NCBI GenBank assembly: GCA_963708865.1
Contig: CAVPUC010000008.1
Coordinates: 930,001-994,000, forward strand
Length of the DNA stretch: 64,000 bases
Direction: 5' to 3'
Source: DAIDKA01 sp963708865
GTDB lineage: Bacteria > Pseudomonadota > Gammaproteobacteria > Steroidobacterales > Steroidobacteraceae
This document shows positions 53,859-62,603 of this stretch, in pieces; the first letter of the stretch is position 1; the number at the start of each line of letters is the position of its first letter. A model generated the notes under the pieces. It saw only the letters and a list, made by a program, of their open reading frames with translations, was not told where the DNA came from and made no database searches. Position numbers and translations under genes: made by a program.

Positions 53859-54725
53859 CTATTCCACTGCCGCGATCTTCGCGGATTTCATGAGGGTCAA
53901 AAGTTCATCGCTGATAAGCTTGGTGCTGTGCTGTTCGATCGGGGACTGACCTGGGTAGCTGGCCGAGACGGCGTACATTACGACCGAAACATGCTTCAGT
54001 GGCTCTGCCCACCATACAAAATAGCCCTCGAGGGTGACGTCATGAAACGAACTCACGCCTCTTGGCCAGATTGACTTTGGCGGCATTCCGATCAACGTTG
54101 CAAGCGGACCCTCCGGGTGCGCACTTAGGTCGCTGTGACTGCGCATGATCCCGTGCCAAAGAGGCAACTGGCGTCCGTCGATGGTGATTTCGCCGGCTTG
54201 CGTAGCCGAGTCTGACTCGGCGAGTGGGTTGGGGTCTCCCATTGTCGACAACCACGACCGCTGATCAAGCGTTGTCACTTGCCATGCCCACGATTGCAGA
54301 TTGTCAGGGAGCGAGCCGTCGCGGCGCTTGATGACGTATCCACCGACCCACGCTTGATAGTATGGGGATTGCGGATCGGACCGCTCGCTAAAGGTGCTAA
54401 CGAGTGTACGAGGACCGGCAAACATGAAGTAGTTGACGCCATCTGCCTTTATTGGATCCCAAATGTCGTTCATCTGGTTCTTCATTGCTGAGATCCAAGC
54501 CGGCGGCGGACGCGGAAATACAACGGCCAGGGTATCTGTACGTTCCTGCCTCAGCACCCCGGCATCACGGTTCATCGCGACGCGCGCGACATTGAGTAGT
54601 AGCGTGAATCGGGCAACATAGGCAAATCCCATCGCTATGGCTATCGCGGTCACGACAAGCAACGCCTTTCTGCGCCAGGTTCCGAGGCGCGGCGGCTGTT
54701 GCGGTCCGGCGCTCTGACTCGGCAT
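53859..54725 (-). CDS. Hypothetical membrane-anchored protein
   Basis: A 288-residue protein of no recognised family. A Pro/Gln-rich cytosolic start and basic stretch (RLGTWRRK) precede one membrane helix (about 20-40, ALLVVTAIAIAMGFAYVARF). The remainder is a soluble extracytoplasmic domain with several aromatic-rich segments (QSPYYQAWVGGYVIKRRDG, YFVWWAEPLKHVSVVMYAVSA). No catalytic motif or lipobox is visible. It stands alone, between the dienelactone hydrolase (convergent) and a long non-coding stretch. Confidence 0.65.
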   Translation of the reverse strand: MPSQSAGPQQPPRLGTWRRKALLVVTAIAIAMGFAYVARFTLLLNVARVAMNRDAGVLRQERTDTLAVVFPRPPPAWISAMKNQMNDIWDPIKADGVNYFMFAGPRTLVSTFSERSDPQSPYYQAWVGGYVIKRRDGSLPDNLQSWAWQVTTLDQRSWLSTMGDPNPLAESDSATQAGEITIDGRQLPLWHGIMRSHSDLSAHPEGPLATLIGMPPKSIWPRGVSSFHDVTLEGYFVWWAEPLKHVSVVMYAVSASYPGQSPIEQHSTKLISDELLTLMKSAKIAAVE

Positions 54726-55170
54726 CTTTTTGCTTCCTAAGTCGTTAATTCAGTATGGCAGAGCAGGGGCATGGTGCAAAGATTGTGTTCTTAATCGGTG
54801 GATTGGATTGAAAGCCTGCCGCTTCTTTCGCTCCTCATCACGTCTGGTGCTGGTGAGGGGCAGACTGCGATCCGGATGCGTGCAGACTCGCGCGATGAGC
54901 AGCGATCGGAATCGAGTTTGGACGGCGGCTGAAACCGCACCACCGCGCCGCACCGGGCGCCAATAACGCGCCGGCTAGCTCCCATTGTCGAGTTTGCTTT
55001 TTACCGGGCCTGGCGGCGCCGCGGCGGCGGCCGGCAATTGGGATCCACGATTGGGTGGAGAACTTCAGTCAGCAGGGTCTGACGCGGACTCAAAGCCTAC
55101 GGCGCTTGAGGAAGGTTGCCGCTGCACGCAAAGTGCGCTTTGTTGCGATATTCGACGGCACAGGTGACTC
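54726..55170. other. Intergenic stretch, nothing recognised
   Basis: About 445 bases between two divergently oriented small genes. The only open frames are short, Arg/Ser-rich and overlap each other on both strands, as expected for chance. A GC-only run lies near 55010-55034. No tRNA, hairpin terminator or clear repeat was seen. Confidence 0.5.
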
Positions 55171-55476
55171 ATGAATTACTCAGCAACAGCGAACATATTG
55201 GCCGGTGTTGTGTCACTGGGGCTCGCATTTTCCATGCCCGCTTATGCTGACGAGACCTCAGCGCCATCAAGCGATGATGCGGCGCAAACCTGTCAGCAGA
55301 TGATGGACCGCGCTCAGTCCTCGCTCGCCAAAATGCCGGCGGGAGTAGAAAAGATGGCTGCGCAAAAGGAGATTGCGAGCGCTAAAGTCGACAGCGACAA
55401 GGGGCAGATGGCCAGCTGCAAGACGCATATCAAGAATGCCATGATGGCAATGCGCGCGAAGTCGGCGGCCCCTTAA
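55171..55476 (+). CDS. Small secreted helical protein
   Basis: A 101-residue protein with a signal peptide (ANILAGVVSLGLAFSMPAYA, cleavage before DETS). The mature part is helical and polar, with two Cys (TCQQMM and ASCKTH) that may form a disulfide, and many Met, Lys and Ala (KMPAGVEKMAAQKEIASAK). It resembles small periplasmic proteins of unknown function in proteobacteria, but I cannot assign a family. ATG 55171 lies seven bases after AGGTGA. Confidence 0.65.
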   Translation: MNYSATANILAGVVSLGLAFSMPAYADETSAPSSDDAAQTCQQMMDRAQSSLAKMPAGVEKMAAQKEIASAKVDSDKGQMASCKTHIKNAMMAMRAKSAAP

Positions 55477-55502
55477 GGCGCTTCGCGGCAGAAAATAACG
55501 CG

Positions 55503-55742
55503 CTATCCTTCGACATCCCAATCGGTATTGTCCGGATCCGGATAGTCGGTCAGGAAGGCAAGTTCAACGCCAGCGCCGGGATGCTGAATCCGGTACTGGA
55601 TACCGAAATTCGCCTCTTCGGTCGGCGAGATCGTGCAGCCGCTGGAGCGACGATCCGCCAACAGCATGCGTAGCGACTCCAGGCCGCCCGCCATTGAAGG
55701 CTGCAGGTCCGGAACGCCATTTACCACCAGTGCCACTGCCAT
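55503..55742 (-). CDS. Small hypothetical cytosolic protein
   Basis: A 79-residue protein without signal or membrane segment. ATG 55742 is preceded by CAGGAGA at good spacing, which supports it as a real gene. It has a single Cys (SSGCTISP) and an acidic C terminus (DYPDPDNTDWDVEG). It lies 33 bases downstream of the LigD gene and on the same strand, so it may be the last gene of that operon. No family is recognised. Confidence 0.6.
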   Translation of the reverse strand: MAVALVVNGVPDLQPSMAGGLESLRMLLADRRSSGCTISPTEEANFGIQYRIQHPGAGVELAFLTDYPDPDNTDWDVEG

Positions 55743-55775
55743 CGAATATTCTCCTGAAAAATGCGCTCGGGTTGT

Positions 55776-57474
55776 TTAACCCGAGCGGGTCTTCTTCGAA
55801 CTCGCCTTGACGACCCGCGCCACCGCCTGGTCGAGCGGACGCGCCGCGTCAGCGTAATCGCGCCACGGTTTTGACGCTTTGAGGACCCCGGGCGCGGTGC
55901 GCACGTTATAGCGTTTGGGATCAAGCCCCGGCCGGACCTCCTTCCAATGAACGGGCATCGACACCGGCGCGCCCTCGCGCGCCCGGGACGACAGTACCGC
56001 CACGGCGGTCGCGGTGCGATCATTGCGCAGGTAATCCAAAAAGATGCGTCCCTTGCGCTGGGCTTTCGACATGGTGTCGAGGTATTTGCCGGGCGCATCG
56101 CTCGCCATCTGTGCGCAGATGATGTGCGCAAAGTCCTTGGCGGTGGCCCACGCCACGGCGCGTCTTGCCGCCCGTCAGCGGTGTCACCACATGCAGCCCC
56201 TTGCCACCGGTGGTCTTGCAGAACGACTCCAGACCCACGTCCTTTAGGCGCTGGCGAACCTCCACGGCTGCCGCGATCACGGCGTCAAACGCCACATCGG
56301 GCGCAGGATCCAGGTCGAATACCAGGCGGCCGGCGACCTCGGGCGCGTTCACGCCGCAATTCCACGGATGCAGCTCGAGCGCGCCGATCTGCGCGGCTGC
56401 GACCAGCGCCTCGATGCGATCGATCTGCACATAGGGTTCCTTGTCGCCGCGCACTTTCACGAGCGTGAAGAGCTCGGATATTCCCGCCATCGCATGGCGC
56501 TGAAAGAACTGCTGTCCTTTGATGCCGTCCGGCGCCCGGATCATGGAACACGGGCGACCCGCTACGTGCGGCAACAGCCACTCGCCGACGGCTTGGTAGT
56601 AGTTCGCCAGATCAAGCTTGGTCACGGGCTTCTTGTCGCCCGCATCGGGCCAGAATACCTTCTGCGGCTTGGATATCGCGACCCCCATCACCACTGGAGC
56701 GCCGCTCGCGTCGGGCGCGGCAACGGCTTTGGTCTTCGGGGCACTTCGCCGGATCACGGTGGTGCGTGCAGATTTCGCCGTGTCCATATCGGGCGGCTCT
56801 TCCGCGCGATCTGAATGCCACACTGCATCGGGCTTGTGCCCCTTACGCGAGGCGAGCATGAAAGGGATCGGCGATTTACCCGTGCCACGGGCGATCTGGT
56901 CCATGGTGCGTCCCGAGGCAACCGACTTGTCGATCGTCATCAGCGCCTCGGTGCCACCGGGCTTGGCGTACTGGTCCTGGTGCTTGATCAGGAGCCAATT
57001 CTTGCGCGTATCGCGGCCGCGATTGTGCTGCATCCGAACCAGCACCCAGCTGCCCTGCAGCCGGGTGCCGGCCAAAATGAACTTCAGGTCACCGTCCTTA
57101 AGGCCTGCCTCGGGCGACTTGCTGCCTTCGGGTGCCCAGAATCCGCGATCCCACAGCTGCACCGTGCCGCCGCCGTATTCGCCCTTGGGGATGGTGCCCT
57201 CGAAGTCGCCATAGTCGAGGGGATGATCCTCGACCTCAACCGCGAGCCGTTTGTCGGCCGGGTCCACCGACGGCCCTTTGGTGACCGCCCAGGATTTGAA
57301 CACCCCATCCAGTTCCAGGCGCAAGTCAAAGTGCAGATGGCTCGCCGCGTGTTTCTGAATCACGAAGCGCAGATGGTCCGATGGCAGCACCGCGGCCTTG
57401 CCGCTCGGCTCCGCGGTCTTGGTGAAATCCCGCTTATCGCGATACGTCTGAAGCTTCTTGGGTGCTTTGGCCAT
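55776..57474 (-). CDS. ligD: LigD-like repair protein with phosphoesterase and polymerase domains but no ligase domain (one frame break)
   Basis: An NHEJ end-processing protein of about 565 residues. Residues about 1-190 are the 3'-phosphoesterase domain (RFVIQKHAASHLHFDLRLELDG, PLDYGDFEGTIPKGEYGGGTVQLWD). After a 60-residue linker comes the archaeo-eukaryotic-primase-like polymerase domain (KVFWPDAG, DLANYYQAVGEWLLPHVAGRPCS, LVFDLDPAPDV with catalytic aspartates, TTGGKGLHVVTPL). The ATP-dependent ligase domain that normally lies between or beside these, with its KxDG lysine, is absent. One extra base near 56150-56162 shifts the frame; the tail (DFAHIICAQMASDAPGKYLDTMSKAQRKGRIFLDYLRND) continues in the next frame. 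ATG 57474 follows GAGAGGA; the longer frame from 57513 is less likely. Ku is encoded nearby. Confidence 0.86.
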
Positions 57475-57490
57475 GCAAAATTCCTCTCGT

Positions 57491-58402
57491 TTATTGGACG
57501 GTGACCCATTCACGCCATTGCAATCCGAGTTTCTTCATCAGACCCTTCGCATCGACCGGCGCACGCAGTTTCACATCCGTATTGTCGAAGAAGCAGTACA
57601 CGGGACGCGGCCGTCGTTCGGCCTTGGTCTTTACATCGGCTTTGATTGCATCATCCGGCTCAGTGCCGGCGGACCATGCTGAAATGCGATCCGCCCAGCG
57701 CTGCAGGGCTTTAGGACCGTAACCGCTGCTGTAAAGTTTCTTGTCGCCGTGCAATCGCAGGTACATAAAATCGGCGGTCACGTCCTGGAGCATCGGCCAG
57801 CGACCCGCGGTTTCGGCGACTACCAATGCCACTCGGTGCTTGCGCAGCAGCTGCACGAATCGCGGATCGTTGAAGGTGTCGTGACGCACTTCCAGAGCGT
57901 AGCGCAGCCTTCGATTCGAGCCGATGCCCAGCGCCACACGGCCGTGCATGAACGCATCACGCTTCCGTGCCAGCGCGACCGCATCGGTGAGATTGCGCGG
58001 CAGCAGTTTGAAAAAATTTGCCAGCCGGTCGGGCTCGAAGACGAAATTCGGCGGCAACTGCCACAGGATGGGGCCGAGTTTTTGGCGCAGTCTGAAGATC
58101 CCGGAGGCAAAGAAATTGGCCAGCGGCTTTTCGACCTGCTTCAGTCGCAGCATGTGCGTGATATAGCGCGGTCCTTTGACGGCAAATACGAAATCCGCAG
58201 GGGTAGCGTCGTGCCAGGTTTGCCAACTTTGCGGGCTTTGCAGGGAATAGAATGAACCGTTGATCTCGATGCTCGGAAAGCAACGGGCGGCATATTCGAG
58301 TTCCGCATACTGCGGCAAACCCTTTGGATAAAAGTTGCCTCGCCACGGGGCATAGCGCCACCCTGATATGCCGATGCGAACGGTTGGCTTTGCGGCCATC
58401 AT
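57491..58402 (-). CDS. DUF72 domain protein
   Basis: A 303-residue TIM-barrel-like protein of the DUF72 family (IGISGWRYAPWRGNFYPKGLPQ, EYAARCFPSIEINGSFYSLQSP, FAVKGPRYITHMLRLK, GPILWQLPPNF, LEVRHDTFNDPRF, YLRLHGDKKLYSSGYG). The family has no proven activity and recurs near DNA-repair genes. Here it lies between LigD and UdgX with a four-base overlap to UdgX, so it belongs to the same operon. Confidence 0.92.
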   Translation of the reverse strand: MMAAKPTVRIGISGWRYAPWRGNFYPKGLPQYAELEYAARCFPSIEINGSFYSLQSPQSWQTWHDATPADFVFAVKGPRYITHMLRLKQVEKPLANFFASGIFRLRQKLGPILWQLPPNFVFEPDRLANFFKLLPRNLTDAVALARKRDAFMHGRVALGIGSNRRLRYALEVRHDTFNDPRFVQLLRKHRVALVVAETAGRWPMLQDVTADFMYLRLHGDKKLYSSGYGPKALQRWADRISAWSAGTEPDDAIKADVKTKAERRPRPVYCFFDNTDVKLRAPVDAKGLMKKLGLQWREWVTVQ

Positions 58403-58974
58403 GCCTTGCTCAGGACGAGTTTCCGGGCACGCTTAAGATCCGCGATCAGCGCGGCCTTCAGGGTGGCGGCGCCGTCGCCCTCTGCGCGCAGGATGGCGGA
58501 TGGGTGATAGGAGGCCAGCACCCGGATGCCGCAGGCATGCTGCAGAGCCTGGTGCCGGCCCGCATCGATGGTCAAGGTGCGACCCAGCAGGGCGCGCAGC
58601 GCCGTCGCGCCCAACGCCAGCAGCACCTGCGGTTTGATCCGCTCAATTTCCACCTGCAGCCATATATTGCAGGCGTTGATTTCGAGCAGGTTCGGCTTTT
58701 GGTGCAGCCGGCGCTTGCCGCGCGGCTGCCACTTGAAGTGCTTGACGGCATTGGTCACAAAGACCTCCTCGCGTCTGAGGCCTGCAGCTGCCATGCATTG
58801 ATCCAGTACCCGACCCGCCGGCCCCACGAACGGCAGGCCCCGCAAGTCCTCTTCATCGCCGGGCTGTTCACCGACCAGCATGATCCGCGCGTGATCCGGT
58901 CCCTCGCCGGGCACGGCCTGGGTTGCCTGCTTCCACAAGTCGCAGCGCCGGCAATCTTGAATGTCGTCGGCCAT
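58399..58974 (-). CDS. UdgX-type uracil-DNA glycosylase
   Basis: A 191-residue family 4-like uracil-DNA glycosylase of the UdgX class. UdgX forms a covalent bond with DNA after uracil removal through a histidine in the KRRIH loop. Here the loop reads GKRRLHQKP, with His91. The water-activating motif reads GEQPGDEED, as in UdgX, and the C-terminal motif is ASYHPSAIL. Four cysteines for a 4Fe-4S cluster are at 8, 11, 102 and 148. It starts 24 bases after the MerR-TPR gene and overlaps DUF72. A role in tagging or shielding uracil-containing DNA near Ku/LigD is an inference. Confidence 0.92.
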   Translation of the reverse strand: MADDIQDCRRCDLWKQATQAVPGEGPDHARIMLVGEQPGDEEDLRGLPFVGPAGRVLDQCMAAAGLRREEVFVTNAVKHFKWQPRGKRRLHQKPNLLEINACNIWLQVEIERIKPQVLLALGATALRALLGRTLTIDAGRHQALQHACGIRVLASYHPSAILRAEGDGAATLKAALIADLKRARKLVLSKA

Positions 58975-58998
58975 TTGCCTGCTAGCGAGCCATGCTCG

Positions 58999-59811
58999 CT
59001 ATTCACCGAATTGCAAAACGTGGCGCCGATAGGCCAGCAGATGCTGCAGGGCTTCGCGTGGCTGCGCGGTGCGCTCGTAAAGGCGCGATAAATTGAAATG
59101 GGCGTCATGCAGGTGCGGATCCTGCGCGAGCGCGTCCCGATACGCCGCCGCGGCATCCGCCTCCCGATGCATGTCCTCCATCAGGATCGCGAGGTTGAAC
59201 GACAGCAGCGCGCTGGCGGTCTTGGTCTGTCGATAGATCCTCTCCGCGGCCGCCAACTCGCCCGCCATATGCAGCAGGCGTCCGAGATTGATTCTGGCCT
59301 CGAGGTGATCCGAATGCAGTTCCAGGGCGGCGAGGTAAGCGGCGCGTGCCGCGTGCACGTCCTTGTCTTCGAGCTCATGGCCGCGGGCGTAGTGGGCGTC
59401 CGCCTCGGAGGTCGCGGGTGCCGTAGCCTTTTCGCTCGAAAGTTCGGAGACGCTCGCCGCCTTGGTGCCCTCCAAGGGCAAGGCGAACTGACCCGAGCTG
59501 GCCTCCCAGGTCTGGCTGCCTTCGCGCAGCAACAGGTCCTTGCCGGAGGAGCTCAAGACCAGCGTCGAAAACATCGCGCCGGGCGAAACGCTGGCGCGGA
59601 TGTTGCCGAGCGCCTTGGTGATCTTCGCGGCCGGGATTCGCGCCCCTTGCAGGGCGCTCGCCGTGCGCAGAATAAGAAGATCTTGGAAGCTGTAGGCGGT
59701 CTTGCCGGTGCGCGCGGGAGTCGTGATATAGCCGGCGCGGACCAGCGAGCGCAGCAGCGTTTTGGAGAGACGAAAGAGCCGCGTCAGGTCTGCTTGCGAA
59801 TATTCATGCAT
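58999..59811 (-). CDS. MerR-type HTH protein with TPR repeats
   Basis: A 270-residue protein. The first 70 residues form a MerR-like winged helix (YSQADLTRLFRLSKTLLRSLVRAGYITT, KTAYSFQDLLILRTASAL). A linker of about 60 residues follows, then three to four tetratricopeptide repeats (HYARGHELEDKDVHAARAAYLAALEL, DHLEARINLGRLLHMAGELAAAERIY, HLHDAHFNLSRLYERTAQPREALQH). It overlaps the Ku stop by eight bases. It could sense damage or regulate the NHEJ operon; no cofactor-binding cysteines of classical MerR are seen. Confidence 0.85.
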   Translation of the reverse strand: MHEYSQADLTRLFRLSKTLLRSLVRAGYITTPARTGKTAYSFQDLLILRTASALQGARIPAAKITKALGNIRASVSPGAMFSTLVLSSSGKDLLLREGSQTWEASSGQFALPLEGTKAASVSELSSEKATAPATSEADAHYARGHELEDKDVHAARAAYLAALELHSDHLEARINLGRLLHMAGELAAAERIYRQTKTASALLSFNLAILMEDMHREADAAAAYRDALAQDPHLHDAHFNLSRLYERTAQPREALQHLLAYRRHVLQFGE

Positions 59812-60679
59812 CGGTTCGCCGCGATGACTTCTTGGCCGCCGCGCTGGGAGCCGCAGCGCGTTTGGGAGGTTTACGCCCCTTGTCTTTGGCGCTCGCTCCC
59901 CCCGCCAGACTCGCCTTCAATGCGTCCAGCAGATCGACCACGTTGCCACCGGCGGCCTTGGGCTCCGCGGCGGAAAGGGTGACCTCCTTGCCCTGAACCT
60001 TGCGCTCGATCGCCGCCTGCACCCGCACCCGATGCTCGTCGACGAATTCGTTCGGATCGAAGCGTTTCGAGGCCAGCTGCTCGATCAGCTGATTCGCGAG
60101 TTTCAGCTCGGGGGCCGCAACCGGCGTCAACTCGATGCCGAGTTCCTTCATCGTGCGCACTTCGGCCTTGAAGTGCAGCTGATGCAGCGCCAGACCCCCA
60201 TCGAGCGGTCGCAGCACGATGATGTGTTCCTTGCCGCGCGATATCCACCGGCCAACCGCGCATTGCTTCGCATCCTTGAGCGCGGTCGTGAGCAGTGAAT
60301 ACGGCTTGGCGCCGCCCTTGTCGGGTGCCAGGAAATAGGTGCCGTCGAAAAACACCGGGTCTATCGATTCGATGGGCACGAATTCGGTGATGTCGATCGT
60401 ATGAGTGGTCTCATCTTCCAAGGCCTTGAGTTCCTCGGCCGAAAACATCACGTACTGATCTTTGGCGAACTCATAGCCCTTGGTCATCTCCGAGCGCTCG
60501 ACCGGCTTGCCGTCGTTCACCGCGATGTACTGCTGCTTCACCCGCGAGCCGTCCTTCTGCCGCAGCAGGTTAAACGCAATGCGCTCGCTGGAGACCGTGG
60601 CCGAATACAGTTTTACGGGAATCGCCACCAGGCCAAAGGAGATGGTCAAGGAGGCGATGGAACGCGCGTTGGATGGCAT
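59804..60679 (-). CDS. ku: Ku DNA-end-binding protein
   Basis: Bacterial Ku, 291 residues from ATG 60679 (MPSNARSIASLTISFGLVAIPVKLYSA); a longer frame to 60748 is unlikely. Ku forms a homodimeric ring on double-strand ends and recruits LigD. The core beta-barrel is visible in RIAFNLLRQKDGSRVKQQYIAVND, DQYVMFSAEELKALEDE, IDPVFFDGTYFLAPDKGG, and the C-terminal lysine-rich tail (KDKGRKPPKRAAAPSAAAKKSSRR), typical of Ku DNA threading. It starts the repair operon. The bases upstream (60680-60825) are AT-richer and probably hold the promoter. Confidence 0.93.
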   Translation of the reverse strand: MPSNARSIASLTISFGLVAIPVKLYSATVSSERIAFNLLRQKDGSRVKQQYIAVNDGKPVERSEMTKGYEFAKDQYVMFSAEELKALEDETTHTIDITEFVPIESIDPVFFDGTYFLAPDKGGAKPYSLLTTALKDAKQCAVGRWISRGKEHIIVLRPLDGGLALHQLHFKAEVRTMKELGIELTPVAAPELKLANQLIEQLASKRFDPNEFVDEHRVRVQAAIERKVQGKEVTLSAAEPKAAGGNVVDLLDALKASLAGGASAKDKGRKPPKRAAAPSAAAKKSSRRTDA

Positions 60680-60825
60680 GAACAAATCCTGCCGCAGCTT
60701 GAGGGTGACAACAATGTAATGTATTTCACGAATAAATTGGTAAGTCACTGAATTTTATGCAAAACCACCAATCTGTAGTCGCAATCCGGCCTTCGATAGC
60801 GACGCCGAGCACGCTTTCCGCCCGG

Positions 60826-61599
60826 TCAGGCGCCGTGCCGATCCAGATAGTCGCGAGCCAGGATCCGCAGCCTTGCGCCATCGAAGCTGGGATCATGACC
60901 GGCATGCACCACCCGCACGGAGAGCGTCAGGAATCGGCGCATCGTGCGGATGTAGGCCGCAATGTCGCTGCCGGGAATGTCATCCAGTAGCGGACCATCG
61001 TAAATCGCATCGCCCGAAAAGAGCGTGCCGGTGCGTGTCTCCAGAAGTCCGATGCTGCCCGGGGAATGGCCGGGCAGGTGCAGCACTTCGAAGACGCGAT
61101 CGCCGAGGTCGATCACATCGCCCTCATCGACCAGCCGGGTCGCCGGCGCTGCGGGCCGAACCAGTGTGTGCAGGTCGTAATCCGCACGCGGCAACGCCGA
61201 GATCAACGTGGCGCCAACGGTATAGCCGGCGCGCTCGACGGACTCGATGAACTGCGCGGGATGTTCGTCCCGATACAGGCTGAAGTTCGCGGCGTCGCGG
61301 ACCAGCTGGTCGGCTTCGGCACGGTGGGCGATGCGCTCCGCGAACTCGTGGAGGGAGCCGACATGGTCGATATGGGTATGCGTCGCCAACGCGCTGACCG
61401 GTTTATCGAACAGGTGCTTGGCGGCCTCGTGCAGGCTGGCAATGCCCATGCCGGTGTCAACCAGCAGATCCTGATCGCGCCCCCGCACATGCCACATGTT
61501 GCACTGCTCTAGGCGGGTGACGTGCGGCTCAAGGATGAGCGTGATGTCGTCGCTGATCCGATCGAAAGAGAACCACCGCTCCGCAACCCGCAGCGACAT
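60826..61599 (-). CDS. MBL-fold metallo-hydrolase
   Basis: A 257-residue soluble metallo-beta-lactamase-fold hydrolase. Zinc ligands are in THTHIDHVGSLHEF (H-x-H-x-D-H), the HLPGHSPGSIGL histidine, and FSGDAIYDGPLLDD with the bridging Asp. The final HAGHDPSF supplies the last His. Its ATG shares one base with the desaturase stop, so it is last in that operon. The substrate is unknown; a (hydroxy)acyl thioester or phosphorylated intermediate would suit a lipid-linked operon. Confidence 0.87.
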   Translation of the reverse strand: MSLRVAERWFSFDRISDDITLILEPHVTRLEQCNMWHVRGRDQDLLVDTGMGIASLHEAAKHLFDKPVSALATHTHIDHVGSLHEFAERIAHRAEADQLVRDAANFSLYRDEHPAQFIESVERAGYTVGATLISALPRADYDLHTLVRPAAPATRLVDEGDVIDLGDRVFEVLHLPGHSPGSIGLLETRTGTLFSGDAIYDGPLLDDIPGSDIAAYIRTMRRFLTLSVRVVHAGHDPSFDGARLRILARDYLDRHGA

Positions 61600-62603
61600 C
61601 AGACCGCCGTCAGAAACGAGACACCCACGGCCCCAATGAAGCCGCTCGCACGGGAGCCCGATTCGGCCACGGAGCCATAGTCGGATGACATGACTCGCGC
61701 CACCCGGTGGCGGTGATAGTTCCGCAGCAGATCGCGAAACGGCAGCAGCTGGGGATCCTCGCTGCCATAGAGCGAATCATGCAGCCCCCGCAACCGGTAC
61801 CAGGGCGTACCGGTTCTGGCGTGGTGCGCGTTGTGATAGGCGAAGTTCAGAACGATCAGATTCAGCCAGGGGCGGCGCACCGCCAGCAGATTGGAATAGG
61901 TGTTCTCGTATTCGTAGCGACGGTTGCGCAGCGGGTCCGCCGGAGCGGCGGACAGTGAGCGCGATGGAAACACCTCGTAGGTATGCTGAAAAGCGTCCAT
62001 GAACCGCATGACCGTCAGAAAGAGCAGATAGGCGAGGGCGTACAGCAATACCGCCTTGGCGGATATCAGGGCAAGCCCGATGAACGCCGCCACGCGCACC
62101 GCGACAATGACGATGACCCGAACCCGATCCTTGACGGAACCATACTTGAAGGGCGCGACGACGATCATGCCGCGGATCATCAGTTCAACCGCGGGGACGT
62201 AGGCCCACTCCAAGGCCAGCACCATGCCCCGCAGCCAACCCGGCGCAGCCGCCAGTGCGGCACGATAGTCGAAGGTCACGACATCGAGGCGGTCGGAATG
62301 GTGTCGCAGGTGCTTCTTTTTCAGCCTGGCGTAGTCGGCGACGCTGGCGCCGTTGAGCCAGCACAGCAGCGCGCCCAGCCGGTCGTTGGCGGCCGCACCG
62401 GCAAAGACGCAGTGGTGCGCGCATTCGTGAATGAGATAGGCCGAATACACCAGCGCGTGCGCCGTGAGCAGTACGCCGAGCGCATTCCAGCCGAATTGTG
62501 GTCGCATCATGAGGAAGATGCCCGCGACCCAACCCAGCCAGGTGTAGGAGATGGCGAGGATATTGGGCCAGGCGCCCCACCCTTGGCGAAGTTGCATGCT
62601 CAT
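61599..62603 (-). CDS. Membrane fatty-acid desaturase or hydroxylase
   Basis: A 334-residue integral membrane di-iron enzyme. The three histidine clusters are HECAHH (59-64), HLRHH (98-102) and HNAHH in the C-terminal third. Hydrophobic spans of about 20 residues precede and follow them (YTWLGWVAGIFLMM, ALGVLLTAHALVYSAYLI, IVAVRVAAFIGLALIS). The order and spacing are those of the fatty-acid desaturase superfamily. It overlaps the binding-protein gene by four bases and the MBL gene by one. The chain type modified is unknown. Confidence 0.9.
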   Translation of the reverse strand: MSMQLRQGWGAWPNILAISYTWLGWVAGIFLMMRPQFGWNALGVLLTAHALVYSAYLIHECAHHCVFAGAAANDRLGALLCWLNGASVADYARLKKKHLRHHSDRLDVVTFDYRAALAAAPGWLRGMVLALEWAYVPAVELMIRGMIVVAPFKYGSVKDRVRVIVIVAVRVAAFIGLALISAKAVLLYALAYLLFLTVMRFMDAFQHTYEVFPSRSLSAAPADPLRNRRYEYENTYSNLLAVRRPWLNLIVLNFAYHNAHHARTGTPWYRLRGLHDSLYGSEDPQLLPFRDLLRNYHRHRVARVMSSDYGSVAESGSRASGFIGAVGVSFLTAV

